Assembly (NCBI GenBank): GCA_949358305.1
Contig: OX442319.1
Coordinates: 682,001 to 746,000 of the forward strand
Length of the DNA: 64,000 bases
Direction of reading: 5' to 3'
Source: Strigamia acuminata
Lineage: Eukaryota > Arthropoda > Chilopoda > Geophilomorpha > Linotaeniidae
A program made the translations under genes and the position numbers. Below the pieces are notes generated by a model. That model was given only the letters and a program-made list of their open reading frames with translations, did no database searches and had not been told where the DNA came from. Every line of letters begins with the position of its first letter. Positions within the stretch are counted from its first letter, which is position 1. This document shows, piece after piece, positions 43,208 to 53,298 of the stretch.

Positions 43208-43578
43208 ATGGCAGACGATTCGGATGGCGATGTTTATAAATCGTTTGGACAATCGATTAAGAAACTGAATGGATTGAACTATGAAACGTGGAGTGTACAA
43301 ATTGCCCTCATTCTAAAGCAGCAAGGAGTTTGGGCTCACGTGATGGGCACTGAGCCGTGCCTGCCTTCAAGCGCAACGGCGCGTGAAAAACGTGAATACG
43401 AGACGAGAGAGGCAAAAGCACATTCTACGCTTTGCCTGAGCTGCAATGAAGCCCAGCAGTCAGTCGCTGTCGCTAAAGACACCGCGAGCGAGGTGTGGGA
43501 AGCGCTAAAAGAGGCTTATCGACCCACGACCCGGGCTAGGAAAGCCAGACTGCGTCGGGAGTTTCTCCAGCTCAAACT
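43208..43578 (+). pseudogene. CoII-3 gag, part 1 (split by GyB)
   Basis: The ATG at 43208 opens MADDSDGDVYKSFGQSIKKL, followed by LNGLNYETWSVQIALILKQQ and KEAYRPTTRARKARLRREFLQ. The last is the same UBN2-type gag segment as in CoII-1 and CoII-2. It is interrupted at LQLK by the GyB insertion, with AAACT duplicated, and continues at 49012. Confidence 0.88.
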
Positions 43579-43880
43579 TGTCGTGTTCGTGAAGTGATTA
43601 CAACTGATTTTGACATTCGAAATAAACACAATTTATTTGCATTTGAATCGCCTTTCACTAGTATCTTTTCAGACACAATTTAATACATGTTTCGTTCGTT
43701 TTAATTTCGTTCGTTGTGTCGATTCTTTTTCTTATAATGGTATATTTTCATCGTGCTAGTGATCATTGTTTTTTGAACAGACCGCAACGTTACATTGTTA
43801 TTCGCGCATACATTTTGCCAATTAGCTTAATTAGATTTTACAGAAAATACACGGTGTTGTTATGGATGCGAGATGCGACA
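43579..43880 (-). repeat. 3' LTR of GyB
   Basis: On the minus strand it begins TGTCGCATCTCGCATCC and ends CACGACA. A purine-rich CCGGGGAGC precedes it, between the pol stop at 43899 and the LTR. Confidence 0.9.
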
Positions 43881-43898
43881 GCTCCCCGGAAATCGACG

Positions 43899-46800
43899 TC
43901 AATCTCGATTTCCCTTCTTTGTCTTGCGGCGCCAGGATGCTGTGGTGGACGCCGGGTATGGTCGGTAAGGTTTAACGCCCAAATGCCTCTTGGATCGACG
44001 TACACCATCCTGCCACGTTGTCCCGTACTGGTCCTGCGCTTCTGGTTGCGCCGCACTCGCGCCAGGCATCGCATCCACCGGCTGCGTTATCCTTGCTGCC
44101 AGTCGATCCAACCGCTCAAGTGTCTGTTTTGTGTTCAAAGGCGGTGCCTCGGCCATCACCGACGGTGAATGAGGCAAACTTGCTTTAGGTAAAATGGTCC
44201 GGGTCACGACGATCAGGAAGTTGTCTGGCCGTTGGCGGATAAAACGTCGTCTCAAATGATTGACGTGTTTAATGTTTTCGACATCGGTCGCCATTATTTT
44301 GATCAAATATCTGACGTCACCCAATTTCTCAACCACGACTCCCTCCTCCCACTTCCCAAGTGGCGAAAAGGACCATACTAAATCATCTGGTTCAAATTCC
44401 CTCACAGGTTTGGTCGCTTGCATTACATATGCATGATCTGGTCGCTGCGTGGTCAAGTGAGTCTTGACTTCCCAGCTAAACATTCGCTGGGCTGGAGTTA
44501 ATCCGGTATTTGCCGATGGCGTGGTATGTTGATGAAAAAGAAAACGCATCATGCGCGCCAAAGATGTCCCCGACTCATACTTGCGCATGCCATTTTTAAA
44601 GGTTTGCACAGCTCGTTCAACTGGCCCGTTTGATTGGGCATGATACGGTGGTGAGAACTTCTGGCGGATGCCGTTGGCTTCATAGAATCGCCGGAGTTCA
44701 TCTGACCGGAAAGGCGGGCCGTTGTCGGTGACCACCAAGTCTGGCAGCCCAAAAGTGGCAAACCAGCGCATTGCCTGCAATGTTACTGCCGTTGCAGTGG
44801 TTGTGGTCATTCTTGCGGCCTCGATCCAGTTTGTGCCGGCATCCACAAGTATCAAAAACTTTTCTTGGTCAAGATCTGCAAAGTCCAGGTGGAGTCGGCT
44901 CCAAGGGCGGACAGGCGTCGGCCACGGGACCGGCCTTTCTTTGGGTGGCAAGGCCCTGACGCGCTGGCAGTTGTCACAACTCGCCACGTGATGCTCAATG
45001 CTAAAGTCGATCTTGGGCCACCAATAGGTGACTCTCGCAAGGCGTTTCATTGCCACGACGCCTGGATGTCCCAAATGGAGCTGCTGAAGGGCCCGTTGAC
45101 GAAGGGAAGAGGGAACTACTATTCGATGTCCCCTCAGCAGTACGCAATCCTGCACAGTCAGTTGATCGGAAATGGCTAGCAGTTTCACCACCTCGCCATT
45201 TTCCATTTCTGTTGCGGCTCCACTTCTCAACAAGCCAATGGCCCTAGAAATTGCGATGTCGCGACACGATTCGTCGTTTAGTTCTGTCCATGTGATTGGT
45301 GACTCTGTCAAATTCATAAATAATAATTCTTGTCTCTCGAAAACCTCTGATGAAGCACTGGTCACCGGTTGCAACGGCAACCTACTCAACGCGTCTGCAT
45401 TAAGGTGCTCAACCCCTTTACGATATTCGATTTGATAGTCGAATGAACTCAGGAACAGCATCCATTGTAGCATCCTGAGTGGGACCACCTCTGGAATGGG
45501 CTTTTTGCGACCAAAAAGTCCCAACAGCGGCTTGTGGTCCGTTATAATCACGAACGAGAAACCCATCAGGTACATGATGAATCTTTTTACGCCAAAGATC
45601 ACCGATAAAGCTTCTCTGTCCAACTGGGAGTAGTTCCGCTCCGTTTGCGTCATGGTCCGAGAGGCGTAGGCCACTGGTCGTTCTTGGCCGTCAACTCGAT
45701 GCGCCAGGACCGCCCCAACTCTCACTGGTGACGCATCCGCTGCCAACGTGATTTGGTGCTTAGGGTTGAAAAGCATCAATAACTTGGGTGAAACAAGTTC
45801 ACTCTTGACCAAGGCAAACGCCTTGTCATGGGCGCTACTCCATGTCCATGTCGCGCCCTTTTGTAGCAAGTTATACAACGGCGTCAGAGTGGTCGCCATG
45901 TTAGGCAGGAACATCGCGTAAAATGTGATAAGGCCCAAGAATGCCCTTAACTCATGCACGTTTGTTGGGCTTGGTGCTGCCGTTATGGCCAACACCTTGG
46001 TTGGCAACGGGGCAATGCCCACACCAGATATGCGGAACCCCAAGAAGTCCAAAATTCCGACCATGAGTATGCACTTTGGCTTATTCAAGCGCAACCCTAT
46101 GTCGCGAAAACGCTGAAACACCCGCTTCAGTAATACAAGATGATCACGCTGGTTCAATGATGGCACCAACATATCATCTTGGTATGGGCGTACCTCTTCT
46201 ACTTCTCTAAACTCTTCCTCGATGGTTCTTTGGAATTCTCCTGCGGCAGTGATGATCCCGAAAGGCATGCGTGTAACGCGAAATAGGCCCATGTGTGTAT
46301 TGATGGCCACCAAGTAGGACGACTCCTCGTCCAGCTCGCGCTGCTGATACGCTTGCTGGAGGTCCAGCTTGGAGAACACTACAGCATCGCCAATCGACGC
46401 CAAGATGTCAGGTATCTTTGGCAGCGGGTACGGGTGCGGATACAATGCCAAGTTGATTGTTGACCTGTAGTCCCCGCACAACCGTACTCCGCCGTCCTTC
46501 TTGGGAACGATCACGAGGGGAGTTGCCCATCGACTGTATTTAATGGGCACTAAAATGCCCTGACGTTGCAATTCTAAGATTGCCTCTTCAACTTTGCCTC
46601 GCAATGCCATTGGCACTACTCTTGGCCTAAAAAATCTAGGTGGCACCGTAGTGTCAACTTCCAAATGGAGTGGAGGTCCGCGATAATGGCCCAAACCAGG
46701 CAGAAAAATGTCGTTGTACTCCAATAATAATTCCTCCAAATGTTTCTGTGTGGGGGGTTTATCCTCCGTCATGTGTACATTTGACTCCAATTGTGACGTT

Positions 46801-48554
46801 TGCTCACATGTTCGGCCTAATTTGTCCAACACATTCCTGCCAATCAGATTTGGCCCACCGTTTCCCACAACCAAAATCTTGGCTGGTATCACCATCTTAT
46901 TGTCCGTTAAAACTACGTTAATTCGACCAAAAACATGCACCTTCTGTCCAGTGTAGGTCCTCAAGGTATCGTTGGTAGGCAATAACAACGGTGCCACGTC
47001 GCGGTCAGGCCAAATTTGGCCATATGACTCCAGTGTGATGAGAGTCTGCTCACTTCCGGTATCTACCAGCATTTTAACTGGTTGACCGTCAAGGCGAACT
47101 TCAATCTCGATCGGTGGGACTTTATTGTCCCCGCTGGCGACCATAAACACGTAATAGTCGTCTTCAGGCTGTTGGTATCGTCTGCTTTGATTAACGTGTT
47201 GTGTTTGTTGCTGCTGTTGTTGATGGTTTCCGTATTGCTGCTGTGCAAACTGTTGTCGTTCGAACTGTTGCTGGCGATGGTCCCAGGCCTGGTCAACGTT
47301 CTGGTAAGGTTGACCACTGTATCCACCTGGGGCTTGGCTCAGCGGTTGTTGCTGTTGTTGTTGTGCTTGTTGTTGTTGCTGTTGAAATCGTTGTTGTTGT
47401 TGATATTGTTGTTGTTGTTGTTGATATTGCTGATATTGGGGCTGCTGTTGTGGAAAAAATTCCGAACTAGCCTCAGCTATCCAGTTCACCGGTACACGTC
47501 GTTGACTGAATGGGGTGAACTCTTCGCGAGGGCGTTGTCCTCTCTCTTGTTGCTGGGCAGGGTCCGTCCTCATGCAGACCCTCGCCAGGTGTCCCACACC
47601 TCCGCATCGGTAGCATCTTGCCTCGATGAAAGGGCACGCGAGGCCCTTGTGATCGCCGCCACATCTCTTGCATTTTCCCGCAAGTTGAGCGATGGTCATC
47701 GCCGGGCGGCTCGCTGCGTTTCGCGCGCCCTGTGCAAACGGTTGTGCACGCGATCTTCCGCGTCCAAAATTTGTGGATTGTCGATTTGCAGCACCTGCGG
47801 GTTTAAACGGTTGATCAGGGGTCTCCACCCTGTAGACATCTGACAACCCTATAGGCTGCACTTTGTCCGACTCAAGTGGGGTCACGTTGAGCGCTGTCTC
47901 TTTCTGCTTTTTGTACACGAGCTGCCCCTGCACCGCCGCTTCGGCGGCCAACGCCAGCTTGATGGCTTTAGCCAAGTCCAATGTCTCCTCTTCTAGAAGG
48001 CGCAACCGTAATTTGTCGTTGTTTACACCAGTTATAAACTGGGTTAATATGGCCTCGTCGTTTATCTCTTTCGACACGAATTTACACAATCGTGCTTGGG
48101 CTCGCAGGTCAGCCACGAACTTTGCTATCGTCTCGCCCGGTTGACGCTTAATTGCTGCCAGTTTGAATTTTTGCACGTGCGGCCTGGTGATCGCCTGGTA
48201 GTGCTCGGTTAGTTTTGCAATTATATCGTCCAGAGTTGCTTTCTCTATAGTCTCCGGGTAGACGAGATCTTTTATCAAACCGTACATTTCTGTCCCTGCC
48301 ACGGATGTGAGTAGCTGTTTCTGCTCTTTGTCCTTCACATGATTAAGCACACAGAAGTCTCTGAACTGGTGGATGTACTGCGCCCAAGCTTCCTCGGATT
48401 TTCCAGTAAAGGGAAGAATCGTGCCGAGTTGGTGCGGTGGTCGGTCCGTTTGAGCTTTTACCAATGACGAGATCGCTGCTATCAAATCGGCCGTAGATAC
48501 AGACGACGACTGCGTTATCGCCGTCGTCGACGTCATTTTTGTCGGATCCGTCAT
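43899..48554 (-). CDS. Ty3/gypsy gag-pol polyprotein of GyB, intact
   Basis: An uninterrupted frame. I prefer the ATG at 48554 (MTDPTKMTSTTAITQ), giving 1,551 codons; an upstream ATG at 48659 adds 35 residues including a hydrophobic stretch. Positions counted from 48554: gag capsid region about 60-230 (FTGKSEEAWAQYIHQFRDFC); two zinc knuckles about 290-325 (CKRCGGDHKGLACP, CYRCGGVGHLARVC); a glutamine-rich region about 365-455; protease MLVDTGSEQTLI about 497; RT with CGDYRSTIN and YQDD about 790; RNase H ADASPVRVGAVLAHR about 940; integrase HHCC finger (HLGHPGVVAMKR to CDNC) about 1155-1185; D,D,E core (HLDFADLD, VTDNGPPF, NGPVERAV) about 1225-1315; then a basic C-terminus (RRSKRHLGVKPYRPYP). 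It would supply every enzyme for its own mobility. The gag resembles that of GyC. Confidence 0.93.
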   Translation of the reverse strand: MTDPTKMTSTTAITQSSSVSTADLIAAISSLVKAQTDRPPHQLGTILPFTGKSEEAWAQYIHQFRDFCVLNHVKDKEQKQLLTSVAGTEMYGLIKDLVYPETIEKATLDDIIAKLTEHYQAITRPHVQKFKLAAIKRQPGETIAKFVADLRAQARLCKFVSKEINDEAILTQFITGVNNDKLRLRLLEEETLDLAKAIKLALAAEAAVQGQLVYKKQKETALNVTPLESDKVQPIGLSDVYRVETPDQPFKPAGAANRQSTNFGRGRSRAQPFAQGARNAASRPAMTIAQLAGKCKRCGGDHKGLACPFIEARCYRCGGVGHLARVCMRTDPAQQQERGQRPREEFTPFSQRRVPVNWIAEASSEFFPQQQPQYQQYQQQQQQYQQQQRFQQQQQQAQQQQQQPLSQAPGGYSGQPYQNVDQAWDHRQQQFERQQFAQQQYGNHQQQQQQTQHVNQSRRYQQPEDDYYVFMVASGDNKVPPIEIEVRLDGQPVKMLVDTGSEQTLITLESYGQIWPDRDVAPLLLPTNDTLRTYTGQKVHVFGRINVVLTDNKMVIPAKILVVGNGGPNLIGRNVLDKLGRTCEQTSQLESNVHMTEDKPPTQKHLEELLLEYNDIFLPGLGHYRGPPLHLEVDTTVPPRFFRPRVVPMALRGKVEEAILELQRQGILVPIKYSRWATPLVIVPKKDGGVRLCGDYRSTINLALYPHPYPLPKIPDILASIGDAVVFSKLDLQQAYQQRELDEESSYLVAINTHMGLFRVTRMPFGIITAAGEFQRTIEEEFREVEEVRPYQDDMLVPSLNQRDHLVLLKRVFQRFRDIGLRLNKPKCILMVGILDFLGFRISGVGIAPLPTKVLAITAAPSPTNVHELRAFLGLITFYAMFLPNMATTLTPLYNLLQKGATWTWSSAHDKAFALVKSELVSPKLLMLFNPKHQITLAADASPVRVGAVLAHRVDGQERPVAYASRTMTQTERNYSQLDREALSVIFGVKRFIMYLMGFSFVIITDHKPLLGLFGRKKPIPEVVPLRMLQWMLFLSSFDYQIEYRKGVEHLNADALSRLPLQPVTSASSEVFERQELLFMNLTESPITWTELNDESCRDIAISRAIGLLRSGAATEMENGEVVKLLAISDQLTVQDCVLLRGHRIVVPSSLRQRALQQLHLGHPGVVAMKRLARVTYWWPKIDFSIEHHVASCDNCQRVRALPPKERPVPWPTPVRPWSRLHLDFADLDQEKFLILVDAGTNWIEAARMTTTTATAVTLQAMRWFATFGLPDLVVTDNGPPFRSDELRRFYEANGIRQKFSPPYHAQSNGPVERAVQTFKNGMRKYESGTSLARMMRFLFHQHTTPSANTGLTPAQRMFSWEVKTHLTTQRPDHAYVMQATKPVREFEPDDLVWSFSPLGKWEEGVVVEKLGDVRYLIKIMATDVENIKHVNHLRRRFIRQRPDNFLIVVTRTILPKASLPHSPSVMAEAPPLNTKQTLERLDRLAARITQPVDAMPGASAAQPEAQDQYGTTWQDGVRRSKRHLGVKPYRPYPASTTASWRRKTKKGNRD

Positions 48555-48697
48555 TCCGATCGCTAAAAACCAAAACACAGTGTCAGTTCCGAATATTAAA
48601 CCACAAATCAACGCCAATGATACATATCTTAACCAGCGTAGCTCATTTTGATGGCCCATGAGTTCGAATCCTCAATCCAATTCGTGTTGCCGTTTAC

Positions 48698-48707
48698 TCG
48701 TCGCCAA
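48698..48707 (-). promoter_or_regulatory. Primer-binding site of GyB
   Basis: TGGCGACGAG on the minus strand, 3 nt inside the 5' LTR. The same string follows the GyC LTR at 55554. I have not assigned the tRNA with certainty; it differs from the copia primer site. Confidence 0.6.
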
Positions 48708-48709
48708 CT

Positions 48710-49011
48710 TGTCGTGTTCGTGAAGTGATTACAACTGATTTTGACATTCGAAATAAACACAATTTATTTGCATTTGAATCGCCTTTCACTAGTATCTTTT
48801 CAGACACAATTTAATACATGTTTTGTTCGTTTTAATTTCGTTCGTTGTGTCGATTCTTTTTCTTATAATGGTATATTTTCATCGTGCTAGTGATCATTGT
48901 TTTTTGAACAGACCGCAACGTTACATTGTTATTCGCGCATACATTTTGCCAATTAGCTTAATTAGATTTTACAGAAAATACACGGTGTTTTTATGGATGC
49001 GAGATGCGACA
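48710..49011 (-). repeat. 5' LTR of GyB
   Basis: 302 bp, matching 43579-43880, flanked on its outer side by AAACT. Confidence 0.92.
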
Positions 49012-49602
49012 AAACTGAATGCTAACGAAGAGATGGTCGTATTTACATCTCGCGTCGATCGAAAGGCGCTCGAGTTGAAAGAAGTGCAGATTACACTCAC
49101 TGATGAGGAGATAGCATTTCAATATCTCGATTTTTTGGATCCCCAATATGAGAACTTAAAACAGGGACTGTATCATTGGGATGATACGGATTTCACCGTG
49201 GTCAAAGTGCGTGAACGTTTACTCGCGGAGTATAACCGCATGCACGCGTATGATTCAACGTTTGGGGCCAGCGGACAACCGGATACCAGTGCTTTTACGG
49301 CAAAAGAACCCTGGAAATTTAACAAACCGGGTTCTACAACAGCACAACAAGGTGTGTGTTATAATTGCGGCGGTTCGGGTCACTTCTCAAGAGAATGTCC
49401 CTCGCAACGCAAAACTGGACAGAATCCTCAGTCGTCCAACGCTGGACCAACGTCCCAATTTAGAGGACAGCCACGTGGGAAAAATCGTGGAAAAGGAGGA
49501 CGTGGTGGGCGCAAAGCCAACTTAGTCGACAATTGGATTGACAACCCGGACTCACTCTACATGGAAGTGGAGGAGCCGCCGAGAGTGGTTTGCAAATTTT
49601 AA
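49012..49602 (+). pseudogene. CoII-3 gag, part 2
   Basis: The gag frame resumes after GyB (LNANEEMVVFTSRVDRKALE). It continues through YQYENLKQGLYHWDDTDFT-like residues, a CCHC knuckle (CYNCGGSGHFSRECP) and a Gly/Arg/Lys-rich tail (GQPRGKNRGKGGRGG) to an acidic segment. At about 49575 the expected protease (WYVDTGATDHFS in CoII-2) is missing. Sequence from just after it follows in another phase, so this frame stops at 49602. Confidence 0.85.
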
Positions 49603-51895
49603 GCCTCTCAATTACACAGTGCAGTTAGGGGAAGGGACCTCTAAAATAGAAGGGATTGGATCTGTGGTATTAATTTCCACATATGGCAACAGAAGTAGAG
49701 TTGTTACTTTGAACAACGTCTATTATGCTCCGAATTTTCGGAAGAATCTTATCTCTCTGGGGCGCACTGATGAGGCTGGCTTACGCACATACGTTGCAGA
49801 CGGCAAAATGACTTTATTTCGGAAAAAAATTGAAGACCCATCGATAACAGCGGTACGACTTAGTAATCGTCTATATAAAGTTAACGGACATGTGTCTGTC
49901 ACCTCTGTAAATGCAACTGCCATCCCTGCGCAGAAGGAGGCAGTTGGCATAAATAATTGTGTAAAACAAACTGTATTAACCATGCCTAAAGTTAAGTGTG
50001 AACTAACCACTTCTAATGTGCAATCGAATGGGAAAACGATTGTTGCAACAAATGGCGCAGTGAATAATGCGAGCAATGCGAACAATGCGCGCACGTTTAG
50101 TAATGTGGTACAGGGGGTTAATCAGATTGGGGTGAAACAGACTAAACCTACAGTAATGGGACCGATTAAAACGGCTTTAACGGCTAATAATGATAATAAT
50201 GAGAAGAAATTAGACAACGATAAAACGATACCGATGGATTTTTGGCATGGCAGAATGGGCCACCTAAACTCAAAGGGCATTGTTATGATGCAAAAATCCA
50301 CAGAAATTTTTGGCGTTAAATTAAGCAATGAGTTGGCTTCTCCTTGTGATGCGTGCAATAGAGCCAAGCGGGTTAGAGCAACCTTTTCTCCAATAGCTGA
50401 GGTCAAATCCAAGGGAATCTTAGACTTAATTCATATGGATCTTTGGGGGCCCGCATCATGCAAATCCTTAGGGGGGGCTGAGTATTATCTCATTATTGTG
50501 GACGACCACTCCAGATATATGTGGATCAGTTTTCTAAAGCATAAAAATGAAGCTTTTGCCCATTTTAAAGTATGGCAAGCAGAAGTCGAGCGTGCGACTT
50601 CTAGAAAGGTTAAAACGATCCGCACAGATAGGGGGGGTGAGTTTGTGTCCAAAGAATGGGATAATTATACTAAATCTTGCGGAATCAAGTGTGAACGGAC
50701 CAACGCCTACAGCCCCGAGATGAATTCGGTCGCGGAGCGATCGAATCGCACCATCATAGAGGGGGTGCGAGCTATGGAATTGGAAAATGGATTTCCACAC
50801 TTTTTATGGGCTGAGTTGGCAAATACCATTGTGTATTTGAAAAATAGATACCCTCACTCAAATTTACAAGGACGGACTCCCTATAATGTATTTTTCGGAC
50901 GTCGTATGTCGGTGCGACATTTGCGCTGTATTGGGTCGAAAGTGTATGTGCACATCCCAGCGCAAACTCGGAAAAGCAAATTAGACAGCAGAGCTTGGTC
51001 AGGGGCCCTAATTGGTTATGCAATAACCACAGCTGGATACAGGATTTGGGACCCACACAAGAACAAAGTCTTTGCATCGAAACATGTAAAAATCGATGAG
51101 AATCAATATTGGTACGAGGGAACACAATCAGTTTCAAAAGGATTGGGAAGTGTTAAGGCTAAGAGGGGGTTTGGATCTGATGAGTACATTCATCTAATTA
51201 GCGAATCCGAAGCAGAAGAGGAGGAAGTTCCTCAAAGTCCCCCTGTGTCGACAACGCAACAAACTGTTAGACTTCCCACGCCGCAGATTATTCCTGCAAC
51301 GACGACGGAGCCAGAGGATGAGGCATCTACGTCTCAACCTGCTCCATTACCCCAATTAGACCCTAATTTACCAGAGGATGTCGCTCACACTGCAGGAGAT
51401 GCTACTCCAAGTGAAGGCAGTGACGATGATGCCAGATATGAAGAGGCAGTGGCACAGTCTCCTAATGTAAGGGGCAGGCATACTGGGGCGGTTGGGGGAG
51501 TTGAATTACAACAAATTGATATCACGAAATGGAAAAGAGTGGAATACATTAGGAAATCCGGAGCACAAGCCGGACATGTTTTTATTCACTACATTGCACC
51601 GACGGGCACTCGATTTAGAAGTCGTATCGATGTAGTGAGATGGTGTGAGGAGGAAGACTACGAATATGATGCAGGGTTATTCGACTTTAAAGCGAAACCG
51701 CGAGCACAAGCTCCTCTACCATTTGCGAGTTTTTGTTACTTAAGACAAGGTACCTTAGGAGATACCATGACTGGTCTCAGCAATGAGGATTGGGGCAAGG
51801 AAATGGTTAAGGGGATTTACATCTTCGATCGGACTAAAGTCCGCGCTGAACATCGCAGACATTTTGACCAAGTGGGTTTCCCGCCCACGTCTTGA
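49575..51895 (+). pseudogene. CoII-3 integrase region; protease core and RT/RNase H deleted
   Basis: In the +1 phase relative to gag, it starts just after the lost protease active site (EWFANFKPL) and runs through GAG-pre-integrase (FWHGRMGHLNSKG), CDACNRAKR, and integrase core (MDLWGP, IRTDRGGEF, NSVAERSNRT). It continues through the proline/acid-rich linker to the first part of the pre-RT region (IYIFDRTK). There, near 51842, about 1.3-1.4 kb is missing compared with CoII-2. Only the last codons of RNase H (IADILTKWVSRPRL in the original phase) remain, read out of frame up to the stop at 51895. Integrase itself looks intact, but no RT, RNase H or active protease can be produced. Confidence 0.88.
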
Positions 51896-51949
51896 CGCAT
51901 TATGCGATCACATTTTTGATTGAAATGGATAACTGTTTAGAGGGGGTTC

Positions 51950-52433
51950 TGTTGGGTCAAAGCAGTTTTTCATTTCACGTATTAACGGCGCACCTTTTCT
52001 GGCTAAGTGCGTTAAAGGCGAAATTCGGGTCGCATTGTTTACTGTACTGGAATCGAGAGCCAACTGCATCTGACTGTCGCAATGCGTGTTAAATACTACA
52101 GTTGGCTCATGTTTATCAATGGATTTCGAGTTGTCGTCTGCTATGATTTAGTTTATCTATTATTTCCCCCAGTGCATTATCCAGTGTTAATGCTGGCTTT
52201 GAGTTATCTTTACTTTGGTTATGTAAAGAACAAATCAACCTTTCCATCAGGATGATTTGTTCTACTTTTAGATCGAGGGCAAATAGCCTCGACACCTGTA
52301 CATATTCACTTGCTCACCTGTTCTTGCCTGAATAAAGATGGCCGACGCATTTGTGCGGTTTTCAGGCACAAAATGACTTTCGTTTCGTCTCCAGTTTATT
52401 TCCCGGCGTTGACAACTTCACTTATCATCGTCA
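51950..52433 (+). repeat. 3' LTR of CoII-3
   Basis: 484 bp, preceded by the purine tract AGAGGGGGTTC and followed by GTAGA. Confidence 0.92.
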
Positions 52434-53126
52434 GTAGACATATAGGAAGTCGATGCTGGGCTATCCCATGGTCATTTTAAATTTGATCCAGAAGGTCATC
52501 TTCAAGGTCATTCACTTTCTAACTTTTAAACCGTTTAAGATACAGCAAAATTTCCAATTACAAAGTTGTAGAGCACCATCAAATTAATATTATCCAACTT
52601 ATCTTAGTCACTTTAAGTAAAATGGTTTCTTTTAAAAAAATGAAAACAAATCAGCAAATTGAAATTTTTTATTCCTATAAAAGTAAAATAATTTGGACAT
52701 TAAAAAAAGACAGTGGTTTTACTTGTTTACTTATATAATAATGCAAATTTGAATACATTTATTGAAGAAATTCAGTACTTTTGCAGTAGAAATTTAATTT
52801 TTGTCACAATGGCTGGCTTTACTTCAGCTGATTTGTTTTCATTTTAAAATGAAAACATTTAAATTAAGATGTCAAAAATAAGTTGGATAGTACTAATTCA
52901 ATCGTGTTCTACAACTTTGTAATTGGAAATTTTGCTGTATCTTAAACGGTTTAAAAGTTAGAAAGTGAATGACCTTGAAGATGACCTCCTGGATCAAATT
53001 TAAAATGACCATTGGATAGCCCAGCATCGACTTCCTATATGTCTACATCAACAGAATTGATATAACTGGTCATTTTCAAGAAAAAAAGTGTTTCTGGACT
53101 TTTGACTCACCCTGTATAGATCCATT

Positions 53127-53298
53127 TACCGTACTGCCTCATTTAAACGCCCGGGTTCATTTAGACGCCGGGCCAGAATAAACGCCGGGGGTTGGGCGGC
53201 GTTTATTGCACCGTGTGCCGCCCCGAACCGACTTTACCGGGAGGGAGTCAACCAAAAAAAATTTAAACGCCCAGGCGTTTAAATGAGGCAGTACGGTA
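53127..53298. mobile_element. 172-bp MITE with nested GGCGTTTA repeats
   Basis: Perfect 25-bp inverted ends (TACCGTACTGCCTCATTTAA... and its complement). Inside are a second hairpin AATAAACGCC/GGCGTTTATT and further copies of the AAACGCC/GACGCC motif. TA may be the target duplication. No coding capacity. Confidence 0.75.

Larger units (their letters stand above)
43579..49011 (-). mobile_element. Complete Ty3/gypsy element GyB in CoII-3 gag
   Basis: 5,433 bp, minus strand. The LTRs 43579-43880 and 48710-49011 are both 302 bp with about two differences. The duplication AAACT lies at 43574-43578 and 49012-49016. It has a primer site, a single long gag-pol frame and a polypurine tract beside the 3' LTR. 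It appears intact and recent. Confidence 0.93.
41619..52433 (+). mobile_element. Copia element CoII-3, internally deleted, carrying gypsy GyB
   Basis: The LTRs 41619-42102 and 51950-52433 are both 484 bp and differ at about one position (GACGCG/GACGCA). The duplication GTAGA lies at 41614-41618 and 52434-52438. Gag is split by GyB; the protease active site and the whole RT/RNase H are deleted. Without GyB the element is about 5.4 kb. The near-identical LTRs show that the deleted form itself, or its template, moved recently. Confidence 0.92.
41046..53114. mobile_element. Second foldback MITE, broken by two LTR insertions
   Basis: Tips are CAGGGTGAGTCAAAAGTC at 41046 and its inverse ending at 53114, flanked by TA (41044-41045 and 53115-53116). 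Its own sequence survives in 41046-41101, 41599-41618 and 52439-53114, about 750 bp. The arms match in inverted orientation across the gaps: for example TTCTGTTGATGTAG at 41605 is mirrored near 53040. The gaps are the solo gypsy LTR (TSD ATAT) and CoII-3 (TSD GTAGA). Confidence 0.85.

Noticed and set aside
47082-47843. Plus-strand 253-codon leucine-rich frame
   Set aside because: It is the complement of the glutamine-rich gag region of GyB, which produces leucine/valine runs by composition.
48555-48659. Signal peptide or membrane anchor at the start of the GyB frame
   Set aside because: The hydrophobic stretch lies upstream of the more plausible gag start at 48554, within the short leader next to the primer site.
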